The notes under the pieces: model-generated
Databases searched by the model: none
What the model was told of the DNA's origin: nothing
Seen by the model: only the letters and a program-made list of their open reading frames with translations
Translations under genes and position numbers: made by a program
Part shown: positions 1 through 9,198 of the stretch, piece after piece
Numbering within the stretch: the stretch's first letter is position 1
Layout: the number at the start of each line of letters is the position of its first letter
Source of the DNA: Acidobacteriota bacterium
Lineage (GTDB): Bacteria; Acidobacteriota; Terriglobia; Acidiferrales; UBA7541
Length of the DNA stretch: 50,509 nucleotides
Assembly (NCBI GenBank): GCA_021832085.1
Contig: JAKBLM010000027.1
Coordinates: forward strand, 1-50,509
Direction: 5' to 3'

Positions 1-959
1 ACCATCAAAGGCGCGAAAACACTGGCGACGGCCCGATCCCTCACCATCGCCAGGCTGCTGGCCAACAAGCTCAGTGCAGAGAAACCCAGCAATAACGCGG
101 GTCACCACAAATTCTTGCTCAGAGCCATTTTGTCAGGTTGCAAGACATCCACGCGATACACGCCGTACCGCCTTCCAGCTTTTGTGACTAAATGGCCCCG
201 TTGAAACCTTCGCCGTGGCACGGAGTGACCTCCTGTGCTCACCGCAGAAGGCGTTACGGGCGGGAGTGTAGCATCAATCCCGGCGTTCGGGGACGGCTCA
301 GAGTCAACGGCTCCAGCGGATTCCGGGATCATGACGAAATCTGCGTCGATGATCCGGGCTGGCGCTGGCTACCGTCGCTGTCTTTGACCGGGGACGCTAA
401 TTCGCCGACGTATTCAGCGGCGAAAATCTCTGTGCTGGGGACCGTGGCGCCTTCGCGCTTACTTACGTGCGGAAGGGAAGGGCATTCTGCATCCGGCGCA
501 CACAATCCAAGAGCTTATCGACAGAGGCGCAATGCTAGCGATTCACCCGAAACGGAAACATCGCAAGGAAGAGGTGAGATGCGCTCGCCTAATCCGCTCT
601 CCCGGGCCAAAGGCACTGTCAACTGGGCTAAGGCCCACTTACCTTGTCTCACTGCCAGTTGTGAGCATTGCGGATATATTTCTTCGTAGAAGTGGACTCC
701 CGATGATCTGGCGCAAGGGATTTGTCATGGTAGTCAGTAGCCACGTATGGAGAGCGCCACCAATAAGCACGCCCTTTTACAAGTATTCGCAAGTCACTCC
801 CCATACTTCCATGGGTACACACTGCTTAGAGGAAGCCCGCCTCAGTAAGGTGCCTGAGTCGACTTATAGACCGTCGAATTGAAGAACGGATGTACGAATC
901 CTTGTTGGCGCCAGAAAGTGGGCAGCGGGACCGGGCATCACGCGGGGAAGGGGAAGATA
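1..959. other. Left-edge stretch with no supportable gene
   Basis: No reading frame here has convincing family similarity, good codon pattern and a ribosome site together. The first 200 bases are open on the plus strand in frame 1 but resemble nothing I recognise. The stretch precedes three truncated gene pieces (960-2860) and is probably decayed or rearranged DNA. Confidence 0.5.
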
Positions 960-1160
960 ATGAACGCATTGACGCCAGAGGAAGTCTTGCGAGTACTGAA
1001 AGCGGCTTGCTCCAGGTCAGTGCGCGATTGGGCAATGATCTTGCGCTCCTACCGTCACGGCTTGCGCACCTCAGAGGTCTGCAACCTGAAGCTGGCCGAC
1101 TTGGACGTGAAGGTGCAGACCGTCATGGTCCGTCGGCGGAAAGGCAGCCCTGCCATCTAG
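960..1160 (+). pseudogene. Tyrosine recombinase/integrase, N-terminal part of catalytic domain only
   Basis: The 66-residue product starts MNALTPEEVLRVLKAA and contains the pattern RHGLRTSEVCNLKLADLD, which is the first half of the tyrosine-recombinase catalytic domain, with the first catalytic arginine in the RHGLR-x-SE context. An AAGGGGAAG ribosome-site-like run lies just before the ATG at 960. The family normally continues for about 120 more residues, through the HxxR and Tyr motifs; here a stop follows the RRRKGS strand. Downstream DNA encodes an unrelated helicase fragment in another frame, so the truncation is a breakpoint rather than a simple nonsense mutation. It is presumably inactive and marks past mobile-element activity. 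Confidence 0.7.
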
Positions 1161-1336
1161 AAGAGGTCAAGCACCGGCGCGAAGAACTGATCGTGAAAAC
1201 GATGGCGGCAGTGAAGGACTGCCTGACGAAGGAAATCAATTACTGGAACCATAGAGTCGAGGAACTGAAGGCGCAGGAGTTGGCCGGAAGGACTCCGCGG
1301 CTGAATTCCGGCAAAGCCCGCCAACGCGGCGATTGA
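1160..1336 (+). pseudogene. Internal fragment of a large SNF2/DEAD-type helicase (DISARM-like, DUF3883-associated)
   Basis: This frame encodes about 58 residues including KTMAAVKDCLTKEINYWNHR, AEELKAQE-like text and RLNSGKARQR. From memory this matches a conserved charged coiled region in very large SNF2-family helicases that often carry a C-terminal DUF3883 and occur in defence islands (DrmD-like). Such proteins are over 1,000 residues long; only this piece is present. The left end abuts the recombinase stop and the right end stops at 1334-1336, exactly where the opposite-strand GGDEF gene breaks. The family assignment is from recall and is moderately sure; that it is a fragment is clear. 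Confidence 0.5.
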
Positions 1337-2860
1337 ACAGCCCGCTGAGCGGGTCGCGTACCGATTGCTGCCGGAGCACTTCGCGCAACTGTAGATTGGC
1401 CAGCGCGAGCGAGAGCCGCTCCCCGACCACGGTAGCTTGCTCGGAGATTCGCTTCCAGGGCTGGGGACGGATTGCCGCTGAAGCAGCCAACGTCTCTTTG
1501 AGGAATTCGAAATAGAGCAGCCCGAGTATCTCGCCGTGGGCCACCAGCGGAATGCAGGTCTGGCCGGCGTCGATCGCGCTGCGAGCGAGGCCGTAGCGCA
1601 TTGCCGAGTTGCCGTCGCGAACGACGTGCACCTTGCCCCGCCGCAGCGCCCAGCAGTCCTGCGGCCGAAACACCTTTTCCGCCTCGGCGCCCTGCCCCCG
1701 GGCGGCCACGGCCTCGACGCCGCGCGAGGGTCCGATCAGGTAGAGCGCGCGGCCGCGGGAAACAAAGATAGGCCCGAGCACCTCTTCGATGATTTTGTAG
1801 GCCTGCTCCCCGGTCTGGCAGCACTGGATCATGTCGACCAGTTCGGTGAGCTTGGTGCTGTCACGTTCGCGCTCGCCGGCCTCGGCGAGCGCCAGATTCA
1901 GTTTCTTGTGCGCCTCGCGCAGCTCGGCTTCGGCGTTCTTGCCCGCGGTGACGTCTTCGGCGAAGCCGACCATGCGGGGAAACTGGCCCGCTTCGTCGTG
2001 TACAGGAAAGGTGCGGATGCGAATCCAGCGCACCGTTTCGTTGGCGCACATCAGGCGGAACTCGGTTTCGGGGGCCGGCCCTGCCGCTGCTGCAAGAAAC
2101 TCTCGAGCGCCTGCCCCCGGTCCTCGGGATGGGCGGACTTGACCAAGGCGGTTGGCCGCTCGTAGACTTCGGCGCGGTCCCTGCCCCGGATCTCCTTGTA
2201 GGCGGGACTGACATAAATCACCCGCAACGGCTCCAGCGTGCACACGAAAAAAACTTCCTGAACGTTCTCGGTGACCTGGCGGAACAGCTCGTCGGTGCGG
2301 CGCAGGGCTTCCTCGGTCGACTTGCGCTCGCTGATGCCCTTTTTCACGCAAATGAAGTGGGTGATTTCGCCGTGGGCATTCCGGACCGGCGTGACCGCCA
2401 GCTCCTCGTGATAGAGTGAACCATCCTTGCGCCGGTTGATCAGCTCGCCCTGCCACTTGCGGCCGGCGAGAATTGTTTGCCACATTTCTTCATAGAAGGC
2501 ATCGGGAAGGCGGCCAGATCTGAAAAGGCGCATGTCCCGGCCAAGGAGTTCCGCCGGAGCATAGCCGGTCAACTGTTCGATTGCCGGGTTGGCCCAGACG
2601 ATCATGCCGTCCCTGGTGGTAATCAGGAATTCGATGGGTGCGGCATCGAGGGCTTCGAACTTCAGGACCGCCAGTTCCCGCGTCCCGATCGCGGCGGGCG
2701 CACTGGCGGCAAGCGGCTCGCGCACCGGCTCCCCCGCGGGCGTGGAGGCGTGGTCCTGCTCGCCAAAGACTTCGAGAACCTGCGGCACGTGCGGCCCCAT
2801 CCTTCTTCCGTGTTGTTCGTCTTTCACGGTTGCCACCTGCCCCGCGCGGGGACAGGTCAC
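1326..2860 (-). pseudogene. PAS-PAS-GAF-GGDEF signalling protein, frameshifted and truncated
   Basis: Read from a GTG at 2860, which overlaps the fha stop as GTGA. The order is a PAS domain (ITTRDGMIVWANPA, LTGYAPAELLG), a PAC segment, a second PAS (VIYVSPAYKEIRGRDR, AHPEDRG), then a one-base frame change near 2070-2085 in a GC-rich run. It continues in the next frame with PETEFRLM, WIRIRTFPV and GFAEDVTAG, a GAF-like domain (IPLVAHGEILGLLYFEF), and the start of a GGDEF domain (RDPLSGLFNRR). The homology ends at FNRR near 1326, before the GGEEF active site, so no cyclic-di-GMP synthesis is expected. The frameshift could be a sequencing error; the missing catalytic half is a real rearrangement or an assembly join. 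It is the last gene of the T6SS operon. Confidence 0.75.
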
Positions 2861-3852
2861 GGCTTGGGTTGGAAAGAAGCGCTCGCGAGGATGGCGTCGA
2901 GCGCCGGACGGATTTCCTCGAGGTCCTTTTCGAGCGTGGTGAACGTGAGCACGCCAACGTGCTTCCCCTGGCGGGCGAAGATGCGGCGGAGCAAGATCAC
3001 CTGTTCGTCTTTGGTGCTATAGCGGATGTCGAGCGCGACGGTTTCCTCGGCGCCGGTAATGGGAGGGGGAAGCGCGGCCTCGATCCGCGGCTCGCGCAGG
3101 TACTGGCGCAGCATCGAAACCTGCGCTTCGACGAAGCGTTGCAAAGAGGCGATGCCGAGCATCTCCTCGGTGGCAACAACGTTGCTGGGAAACGCGTCCT
3201 TCTCAGCGCGCTGGATGCCGAATTCTCCCTGCGCTTCCCACTGCTCGGGCACCTTGGCAAAGCGCCAACTCCCAACCGTGATCAGGGCCGGCCCCGGCGG
3301 AATCTCGGCGGCAGACGGCTTTGGCGTGGCCGACGGCTCGGCGGCGCGCGGCTCGGTCGCGGGCGGTTCAGGCGGATTTTCGGGCACGGAGACGACGACA
3401 GGCCCGTGCGCTGGCGGCGTGGGCATTGTTTGCGATGGTAGGGTCACGGCTGCGGCTGGTTTCGTCTCCGGAGGCTCGGAGGGAGTCGCTGGCGCCGGGG
3501 CGGAAGGAGTGGGCGCGGCCGCGGCGGGCCTGGTAGTCGATGCCTGTTCTTCCGCAATGATTCGCGCCACGAAAACAGTTCGTCCGGATCGAATCTCGTC
3601 ACCATCGGAAAGCACCGCTTCAGTGATGCGAGCGCCATTGAGATAGGTGCCGTTGCTGCTCTTGCGATCCTGGATCCGGTTGCGATCGGCCCCGCACTCG
3701 ACGGCGAAGTGCACACTTGACATGAAAGAGTCGTGAGGAACGGCGAAATTGGCCCGGTCCGGCGCGCGCCCAATCGTCAACGTGCTCCCATCCGGCACGG
3801 CAATTTTCTTGCCGGCAAATCTGCCTCCTTTCACTTCGAGAATCAGCGCCAC
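2857..3852 (-). CDS. FHA-domain protein with C-terminal DcrB/DUF1795-like domain (T6SS Fha-type)
   Basis: The 331-residue protein has an N-terminal FHA phosphothreonine-binding domain (residues about 5-100) with the key GR at 28-29, the SxxH site at 45-48 and the SSNGTYLNG loop at 65-73. A Pro/Ala-rich linker follows (about 103-190), then a C-terminal alpha/beta domain (about 195-331) starting GSWRFAKVPEQW, which resembles the DcrB/DUF1795 fold also used by Eag chaperones of T6SS effectors. FHA proteins link threonine phosphorylation to T6SS assembly; the partner kinase and phosphatase lie at 33703-39063. The gene is downstream of PAAR in the minus-strand operon and couples to the next gene by a GTGA overlap. 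The FHA call is firm; the C-terminal assignment is an inference from pattern. Confidence 0.82.
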   Translation of the reverse strand: MALILEVKGGRFAGKKIAVPDGSTLTIGRAPDRANFAVPHDSFMSSVHFAVECGADRNRIQDRKSSNGTYLNGARITEAVLSDGDEIRSGRTVFVARIIAEEQASTTRPAAAAPTPSAPAPATPSEPPETKPAAAVTLPSQTMPTPPAHGPVVVSVPENPPEPPATEPRAAEPSATPKPSAAEIPPGPALITVGSWRFAKVPEQWEAQGEFGIQRAEKDAFPSNVVATEEMLGIASLQRFVEAQVSMLRQYLREPRIEAALPPPITGAEETVALDIRYSTKDEQVILLRRIFARQGKHVGVLTFTTLEKDLEEIRPALDAILASASFQPKP

Positions 3853-4056
3853 AATTCGCTCTCCAGATTAGCCTGCGTCATCGGGTGATGAGTGGCCCAT
3901 TTTAGCAACGTCTGGCCAGCGGGTCGGAACGCGGATACAGCCCGCGACAGACCCTTCCCTGCCGGGGGTAGCGAAGCCACGCCTGACGGCACTGGGGGAA
4001 ACGCCGAAAGAGCCACGGAAGCGCGCTGTGTTCCCGGCGTCATGCCAAAGTAGGGC

Positions 4057-4347
4057 TCAGCCACCAATCAGCACCGTGAAGCAGCCGAGGACGATCACGC
4101 CGCCGTGAGCCGTCTGGTCGCCGATGCGCGCCGCAGGCAGATTGCCAATCAACACCGTCGTCGAGCCCTTGACGATCACGTCGGGCGGGCCGACGCAAGT
4201 GAGTTGGTCGGTGACGCGTGCCGCGGGCAGATAACCGATCAGAACGGTCGGCTCGCAGGGTGGCAGAATGGGACCGCCGACGTGCGGGACAGGGCCGTCG
4301 GACTCCGGGCAGGTGTGCATGTCGGTGACGCGCGCTGCTGGCGGCAT
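4057..4347 (-). CDS. PAAR-domain spike-tip protein
   Basis: The 96-residue protein is essentially one PAAR domain. It starts MPPAARVTDMHTCP and shows three repeats of the (Y/N)LPAAR-(V/I)xD pattern, plus PHVGGPILPP and a C-terminal TVLIGG. PAAR proteins bind a metal, form a cone that caps the VgrG trimer, and help carry effectors. There is no extension or toxin domain, so this is a bare tip. It lies 24 bases downstream of vgrG on the same strand. A spaced AAAAGGAGGC ribosome site precedes the ATG at 4347. Confidence 0.93.
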   Translation of the reverse strand: MPPAARVTDMHTCPESDGPVPHVGGPILPPCEPTVLIGYLPAARVTDQLTCVGPPDVIVKGSTTVLIGNLPAARIGDQTAHGGVIVLGCFTVLIGG

Positions 4348-4371
4348 TTCGATAGCCTCCTTTTCCTGAAA

Positions 4372-6336
4372 TCAGTTCAGCTTGGTGCCCTTGCTGCCGT
4401 CGTCGGCTGTGTCGGGCACTTCGGGGCTTTGCACTTCCGGCCCCGGAGCCGCGCCGGCCGCACCGCCGCTATTGATCAGAACCAGCGGGCCTGAAATCGC
4501 AACGCCTTCCGGGCCGAGGTTCACGAAGGCGTCCCCGGCCTTGATGGTGAGTTCGACTCCGGACTCGATGACAACATTCATGCCCGCCTTCAGATGAATC
4601 ACCTCACCGGCCTCATGCGCGTAGCTCGTTCCCGTTTTCTCGTTGAGTGCCTGGGCCACTTGCAGGGACATGCTGGCGCCTACTTTCTGATTAAACGAAG
4701 TGCCTACCTGGGAGTGCAGCGCGCCTTCGACCTTTTCCTTCTGGTCGCCCTTGACAATCAAATGCCGATCCGCGCCGACGAACTCGCGCGATTGCTTTTC
4801 GACACGCAGGTCCATGTCCTGTTCCGCGTTGATGAAAATCTGCTCGGAGCCCTTTTTGTCCTCGAAGCGGATTTCGTTGAAGTTGGCGCTGCCGCCGTCC
4901 TTTGAGCTGCGCGAGAGCAGCGTGCTCCGCGTGCCGTAATCGGGCAGTTTGTAAGGCACCGTCTGATCGGCGTTGTAAACGCGGCCCGTGATAATCGGCC
5001 GGTCGGGGTCGCCCTCGAGAAACTCGATGATCACTTCCTGGCCGATCCGCGGAATCCACATCGCACCCCAGCCCTGGCCGGCCCAGACTTGGGAAACGCG
5101 AATCCAGCAGGAGCTATTTTGGTTGTGCTCGCCCACGCGGTCCCAGAAGAACTGCACCTTCACGCGGCCGTATTTGTCGACGTAGATCTCTTCTCCGGAG
5201 GGTCCGACGACCACGGCGGTTTGCGGTCCGTGGACAAGCGGTTTGGAGGTAATGCGCGGCGGACGGAAGGGGACGCTGGCGGGAATGCAGGTGAACTCGT
5301 TCACATAGGTGAATTGTTCGGCCCCGCCGGTGGTGTAACTCTCGCCGAGCGAGGCCTGGTGGCGGACGGCGGTGAGCAGGTAGGAGTTGTTCATGCTCGC
5401 CACCGGATAATTTTGCAAGGTGAATTTGTAGCCGGAGGTGAAGGCGCGGCAACCGCTTTTGCCGCGGGCCACCTGCACCGCGGTTTCTTCTTCCTGCATC
5501 CGGATTTTCGCGAGCGATGTGCCGTCCGACTGCGTCTTGTATTTCCCCGGATAGTCGTAGATTTCCAGACCGTTGTTGCCGGTATATGACAGCACCGTCG
5601 GCTCGCTCGCCAACAGGCTCGCGGTCGGCATCTCGAAATTGTAATCGGTCAGGGAGTACTTGCCGGTGCGCAGGTCCAGGCCGAGGTCCCACTGCTCGAT
5701 GACGTCCTCGTTTTCCAGTCCGCCGCCGGCGACGTTGTAACCCACGGACGACTGGCCGGGGCAGTCCCCGCACGCCGACGGGGAGTCAGCCATCACGAGC
5801 GTGTGCTTGCTCTCTTCGTGCTCGAAAAAATAGAAGATGCCGTACTCTTCCATCAGCCGCGATACAAATTGGAAATCGCTCTCGCGGTACTGGACGCAAT
5901 AGACGCGCTTTCCGTATTCGGCGGTCAGGCTGCTTTTGTAGTCGGTGAAACCGCGGTCCTTGAAAACCTTCTCGATGATTTCGGGAATCGTCATGTCCTG
6001 GAAAATCCGGCAATCGCCTGTTTGCGTGAGGAACCAGAGCCAGGGCACGACCTCCATGTGATACCGGGTGAATTGCGGGCCAACGCCGCCCTGCACGAAA
6101 CGGCTGACGAACCCGTTGATATAGCGCGGGCTGCTGTCGCCCAGAGTGATGCGAATCGTCACTCGCTGGCCGATGATGTCCTTGGAGGAAATGCTCTGGC
6201 TTTCCGAGAGCAGGTCCAGGTGGAAGGCGAAAAGGCGGGAAATGCCTTCCTCTCCGCTGAATCCCGCAAGCAGGAGCTTATCCTTGCCGAGCGGGGTGTC
6301 GATGGCAATCAGTCGATTATCCTGAGTATAGCTCAT
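4372..6336 (-). CDS. vgrG: VgrG spike protein (TssI)
   Basis: The 654-residue protein starts MSYTQDNRLIAIDTP; the frame is open 16 codons further, but homologues begin near here. It has the gp27-like base (residues about 5-330: FVSRFVQGG, ESDFQFVSRLMEEYGIFYFFEHE), the gp5 OB-fold (VKVQFFWDR, CWIRVSQVWAGQGWG, PRIGQEVIIEFLEGDPDRPIITG) and a beta-helical needle with repeats around residues 480-600 (DUF2345-like). The C-terminal tail of about 35 residues is Gly/Ala/Pro/acidic and carries no enzyme domain. VgrG trimers form the puncturing spike on top of Hcp. The gene sits between clpV, with a 120-base spacer carrying a palindrome, and the PAAR gene. Confidence 0.97.
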   Translation of the reverse strand: MSYTQDNRLIAIDTPLGKDKLLLAGFSGEEGISRLFAFHLDLLSESQSISSKDIIGQRVTIRITLGDSSPRYINGFVSRFVQGGVGPQFTRYHMEVVPWLWFLTQTGDCRIFQDMTIPEIIEKVFKDRGFTDYKSSLTAEYGKRVYCVQYRESDFQFVSRLMEEYGIFYFFEHEESKHTLVMADSPSACGDCPGQSSVGYNVAGGGLENEDVIEQWDLGLDLRTGKYSLTDYNFEMPTASLLASEPTVLSYTGNNGLEIYDYPGKYKTQSDGTSLAKIRMQEEETAVQVARGKSGCRAFTSGYKFTLQNYPVASMNNSYLLTAVRHQASLGESYTTGGAEQFTYVNEFTCIPASVPFRPPRITSKPLVHGPQTAVVVGPSGEEIYVDKYGRVKVQFFWDRVGEHNQNSSCWIRVSQVWAGQGWGAMWIPRIGQEVIIEFLEGDPDRPIITGRVYNADQTVPYKLPDYGTRSTLLSRSSKDGGSANFNEIRFEDKKGSEQIFINAEQDMDLRVEKQSREFVGADRHLIVKGDQKEKVEGALHSQVGTSFNQKVGASMSLQVAQALNEKTGTSYAHEAGEVIHLKAGMNVVIESGVELTIKAGDAFVNLGPEGVAISGPLVLINSGGAAGAAPGPEVQSPEVPDTADDGSKGTKLN

Positions 6337-6353
6337 GTCTCGAATACACCGCA

Positions 6354-6371
6354 CTTTCCGCCGGCGGAAAG
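6354..6371. repeat. 18-bp perfect palindrome in the clpV-vgrG spacer
   Basis: The sequence CTTTCCGCCGGCGGAAAG is its own reverse complement and ends 18 bases before the vgrG ATG. A second, GC-rich hairpin (arms 6421-6426 and 6434-6439) lies in the same 120-base spacer. Neither is followed by a T tract on the minus strand, so these do not look like ordinary terminators. They could be a regulator site or an mRNA hairpin that tunes vgrG relative to the upstream operon. Confidence 0.5.
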
Positions 6372-6456
6372 CCGTTTCGGGCAAGCCCCAGCCACGCCAA
6401 CGCCGCGCGGATCTTTTCTGGCGCCGACCCCTCCGGCGCGGCGCTTTCAGCCCCGC

Positions 6457-9183
6457 CTACAGGGAATAGGTGAACGACCTGTCCTCGTCGATGCCGACGT
6501 GGATCGCGGTCAACTTTTCTCCCTCGGCCATGCGGCCCAGAATCTGGCGCGACATATCCGGCAAGAGCGAATTCGTCAGGATGTTATCCACGTTGCGCGC
6601 GCCGCTTTCGACTTCCGTGCAGCGTTTGGCCACTTCGTCGACCAGCGCCGGATCGTAGGTGAGCTTGACGTGATGATTCTCCTCGATGCGGCGCTGAATC
6701 TTGCCAAGCTTCAGGACGATGATCTTCTTGAGCGCCTCGTCGCGGACCGGGTAGTAGGGCACCAGCACCATCCGGCCGAGGAAAGCCGGTTTGAAGATCT
6801 TGTTCAATTCTGGCTTCATCGCGTTGACTAGGGCCGGCGGGGCCGGCATGGTTTCCGGGTCGGCGCACAGGCCCATCATCTGGTCGGTGCACGCGTTGGT
6901 CGTGAGGATGATGATGTTGTTCTTGAAATCGATCTGGCGACCCTCGCCGTCTTCCATCATGCCCCTGTCGAACACCTGGTAGAAGAGTTCGAGCACGTCC
7001 GGATGCGCTTTTTCCACCTCGTCGAGCAGCACCACCGAATACGGGCGCCGGCGCACCGCTTCGGTGAGCACGCCGCCTTCGCCGTAGCCGACGTAGCCGG
7101 GCGGCGAGCCCTTCAGCGTGGAAACGGTGTGCGATTCCTGGAACTCGGACATGTTAATGGTGATCAGGTTGTGCTCGCCGCCGTAGAGCAGGTCGGAGAG
7201 CGCCAGCGCCGTTTCCGTCTTGCCCACGCCGCTTGGCCCCACCAGCATGAAGACGCCTACGGGCCTGTTGGGATCGTCGAGGCTGGCGCGCGAAGTCTGA
7301 ATGCGCTGGCTGATCGCCTCGAGCGCGTGGTCCTGGCCGATGACGCGGTTGCTGAGCAGGGTGCGCAGCGAGAGGATCGTCTGGATCTCGTCCTTCATCA
7401 TCTTGCCCACGGGAATGCCGGTCCAGGCCGAGATGACTTCGCCGACGATCTGCGCGTCGACGCAGACGCGGATCAGGCCCTCCTCGCCCTGCAGCGCCGA
7501 GAGTTCCGATTCGAGCTTGGCGAGGTTCGTCCTCAACTCGTCTGGTGTGAGCTGAGGCTCAGGTGCCGGCGCGGGAGCCGTGGCGGCTGCCTGGCCGGCG
7601 ACCTGCGCCGGGCCATCGGGAGCCGCAGGGGCCGGCGGAGCGGCACTCGCCCCGGCGACGGTTCCTTCAAGCCTGGTGCGGATGTCGCGAATCTGGCCGA
7701 CTAGTTCGCGCTCGCGACTCCACCGCTCGCGCAGCGCGGCGAGTTGCGCTTCGGTTTCGCTCGCCTGTTTGGCAATTAGTTCCAGGCGCTCGGCATGATC
7801 GGCGCCGACCGCCGCTTCGCGTTCGAGGATGCGCCGCTGCACCGCCAGATCGTCGATTCGGCGCACTGCGTCCTCAATCGCAGGCGGCGTGGCATTCTGC
7901 CCGAGCGACAAGCGGGCGCAAGCGGTGTCGAGCACGCTCACCGCCTTGTCCGGCAGTTGCCGGCCGGCCAAATACCGGTTCGAGAGCCGCACCGCGGCCG
8001 CGACTCCTTCGTCGAGCACGCGAACCTTGTGATGTTTCTCGAGTGAGCTGACGGTGCCGCGCATCATCACCATGCACTGCGATTCGGTCGGCTCTTCCAC
8101 CTTCACCACCTGGAAACGGCGTGCGAGTGCCGGATCCTTCTCGAAATATTTCTTGTATTCGGACCAGGTGGTGGCGGCGATGGTGCGAAGCTCGCCGCGC
8201 GCGAGCGCGGGCTTGAGAAGGTTGGCAGCGTCGTTTTGCCCGGCCTGTCCGCCGGCGCCGATCATCGTGTGTGCCTCGTCGATGAAGAGGATGATCGGCG
8301 TGGGCGAAGCCTTCACCTCTTCAATCAGCTTCTTGAGCCGGTTTTCGAATTCGCCCTTCACGCCGGCGCCGGCCTGTAGCAGCGCCAGGTCGAGCGTGCG
8401 GACAGTTGCGTTTTTCAGCGGCGGCGGCACGTCGCCCTGGGCCACGCGCAGGGCAAAGCCTTCGACCACGGCCGTTTTGCCCACGCCGGCCTCACCGGTC
8501 AGGATTGGATTGTTCTGCCGGCGGCGGGTGAGGATATCGATGACTTGGCGAATTTCGAAATCGCGCCCAAGCACGGGATCGATCTTCCCCTGCCGCGCGT
8601 TTTCGGTCAGGTTCACGGTGAATTGATCGAGACCGGGCGTTTTGCCGCCGGCCTTCGGCGCCGCGCCGGGCGTCCCGGGCGCGGCCGCCTCGACGGCAGG
8701 GTAAGTTTCTTCGCGGGAATCGGCAATGATCGCCTCGAAATCCTTGCGCAGTGCCTCGGCCTCGATCTTCTGGAATTCGCGGCTCACCTCGCGCATCAGC
8801 CGCGAAAGCTCGCTGTCGGTTTGCAGCGCGAGGATCGTGAAGCCTGTGCGCACCTGACCGGCGCCAAAATCGATTGAGCCGATCGTCCACGCCTCGGTCA
8901 GCATTTTCAACACCGTCGGGCTGAGCGCCGGCGTGCGGGCGTTTCCGGATTTGAGCTTGTCGAGGCTGCGGGTCAGCTCGGCGGCCAGGCGCGAGCTGTC
9001 GATGCCGAAATGCTTGACGATTTTCTCAAAATCGCCATCGGTGGTCTCGAGCAGCTTCATCAGGTAGTGTTCGACTTCGATGTCGTAGTGCGTGCGAGAA
9101 AGGCACAGCCCCGCGGCGCCCTCGAGCGCCGAGCGGGTCGAATCGTTGAGCTTCCCGATCAATGATTTTAGGTTGACGCCCAT
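6457..9183 (-). CDS. clpV: ClpV AAA+ ATPase, sheath recycling (TssH)
   Basis: The 908-residue Clp/Hsp100 unfoldase starts MGVNLKSLIGKLND. An N-domain (about 1-160) is followed by NBD1 with Walker A GEAGVGKT at 230-237 and Walker B FIDEAH near 300-305. A coiled middle domain (about 440-570) follows, then NBD2 with GPSGVGKT at 649-656, and the text ITINMSEFQE and GSPPGYVGYGEGG typical of class I Clp proteins. It disassembles contracted TssBC sheaths for reuse. The middle domain holds a low-complexity Ala/Pro insertion at about 509-543, not expected in standard ClpV. An AAGGAAGGACC run precedes the ATG, 15 bases after the tssG stop. Confidence 0.96.
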   Translation of the reverse strand: MGVNLKSLIGKLNDSTRSALEGAAGLCLSRTHYDIEVEHYLMKLLETTDGDFEKIVKHFGIDSSRLAAELTRSLDKLKSGNARTPALSPTVLKMLTEAWTIGSIDFGAGQVRTGFTILALQTDSELSRLMREVSREFQKIEAEALRKDFEAIIADSREETYPAVEAAAPGTPGAAPKAGGKTPGLDQFTVNLTENARQGKIDPVLGRDFEIRQVIDILTRRRQNNPILTGEAGVGKTAVVEGFALRVAQGDVPPPLKNATVRTLDLALLQAGAGVKGEFENRLKKLIEEVKASPTPIILFIDEAHTMIGAGGQAGQNDAANLLKPALARGELRTIAATTWSEYKKYFEKDPALARRFQVVKVEEPTESQCMVMMRGTVSSLEKHHKVRVLDEGVAAAVRLSNRYLAGRQLPDKAVSVLDTACARLSLGQNATPPAIEDAVRRIDDLAVQRRILEREAAVGADHAERLELIAKQASETEAQLAALRERWSRERELVGQIRDIRTRLEGTVAGASAAPPAPAAPDGPAQVAGQAAATAPAPAPEPQLTPDELRTNLAKLESELSALQGEEGLIRVCVDAQIVGEVISAWTGIPVGKMMKDEIQTILSLRTLLSNRVIGQDHALEAISQRIQTSRASLDDPNRPVGVFMLVGPSGVGKTETALALSDLLYGGEHNLITINMSEFQESHTVSTLKGSPPGYVGYGEGGVLTEAVRRRPYSVVLLDEVEKAHPDVLELFYQVFDRGMMEDGEGRQIDFKNNIIILTTNACTDQMMGLCADPETMPAPPALVNAMKPELNKIFKPAFLGRMVLVPYYPVRDEALKKIIVLKLGKIQRRIEENHHVKLTYDPALVDEVAKRCTEVESGARNVDNILTNSLLPDMSRQILGRMAEGEKLTAIHVGIDEDRSFTYSL

Positions 9184-9198
9184 GGTCCTTCCTTCTTC

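Noticed and set aside
481..580. Short plus-strand text IQELIDRGAMLAI recalling PAPS-reductase-like DNA modification proteins
   Set aside because: The similarity covers about a dozen residues, and the expected SGGKDS loop does not follow.
192..882. Two overlapping plus-strand open frames at the left edge
   Set aside because: No recognised family, poor composition for coding, and no ribosome sites.
3843..4067. 74-codon open frame between fha and PAAR
   Set aside because: No family similarity, no ribosome site, and it overlaps the fha start; most likely chance in GC-rich DNA.
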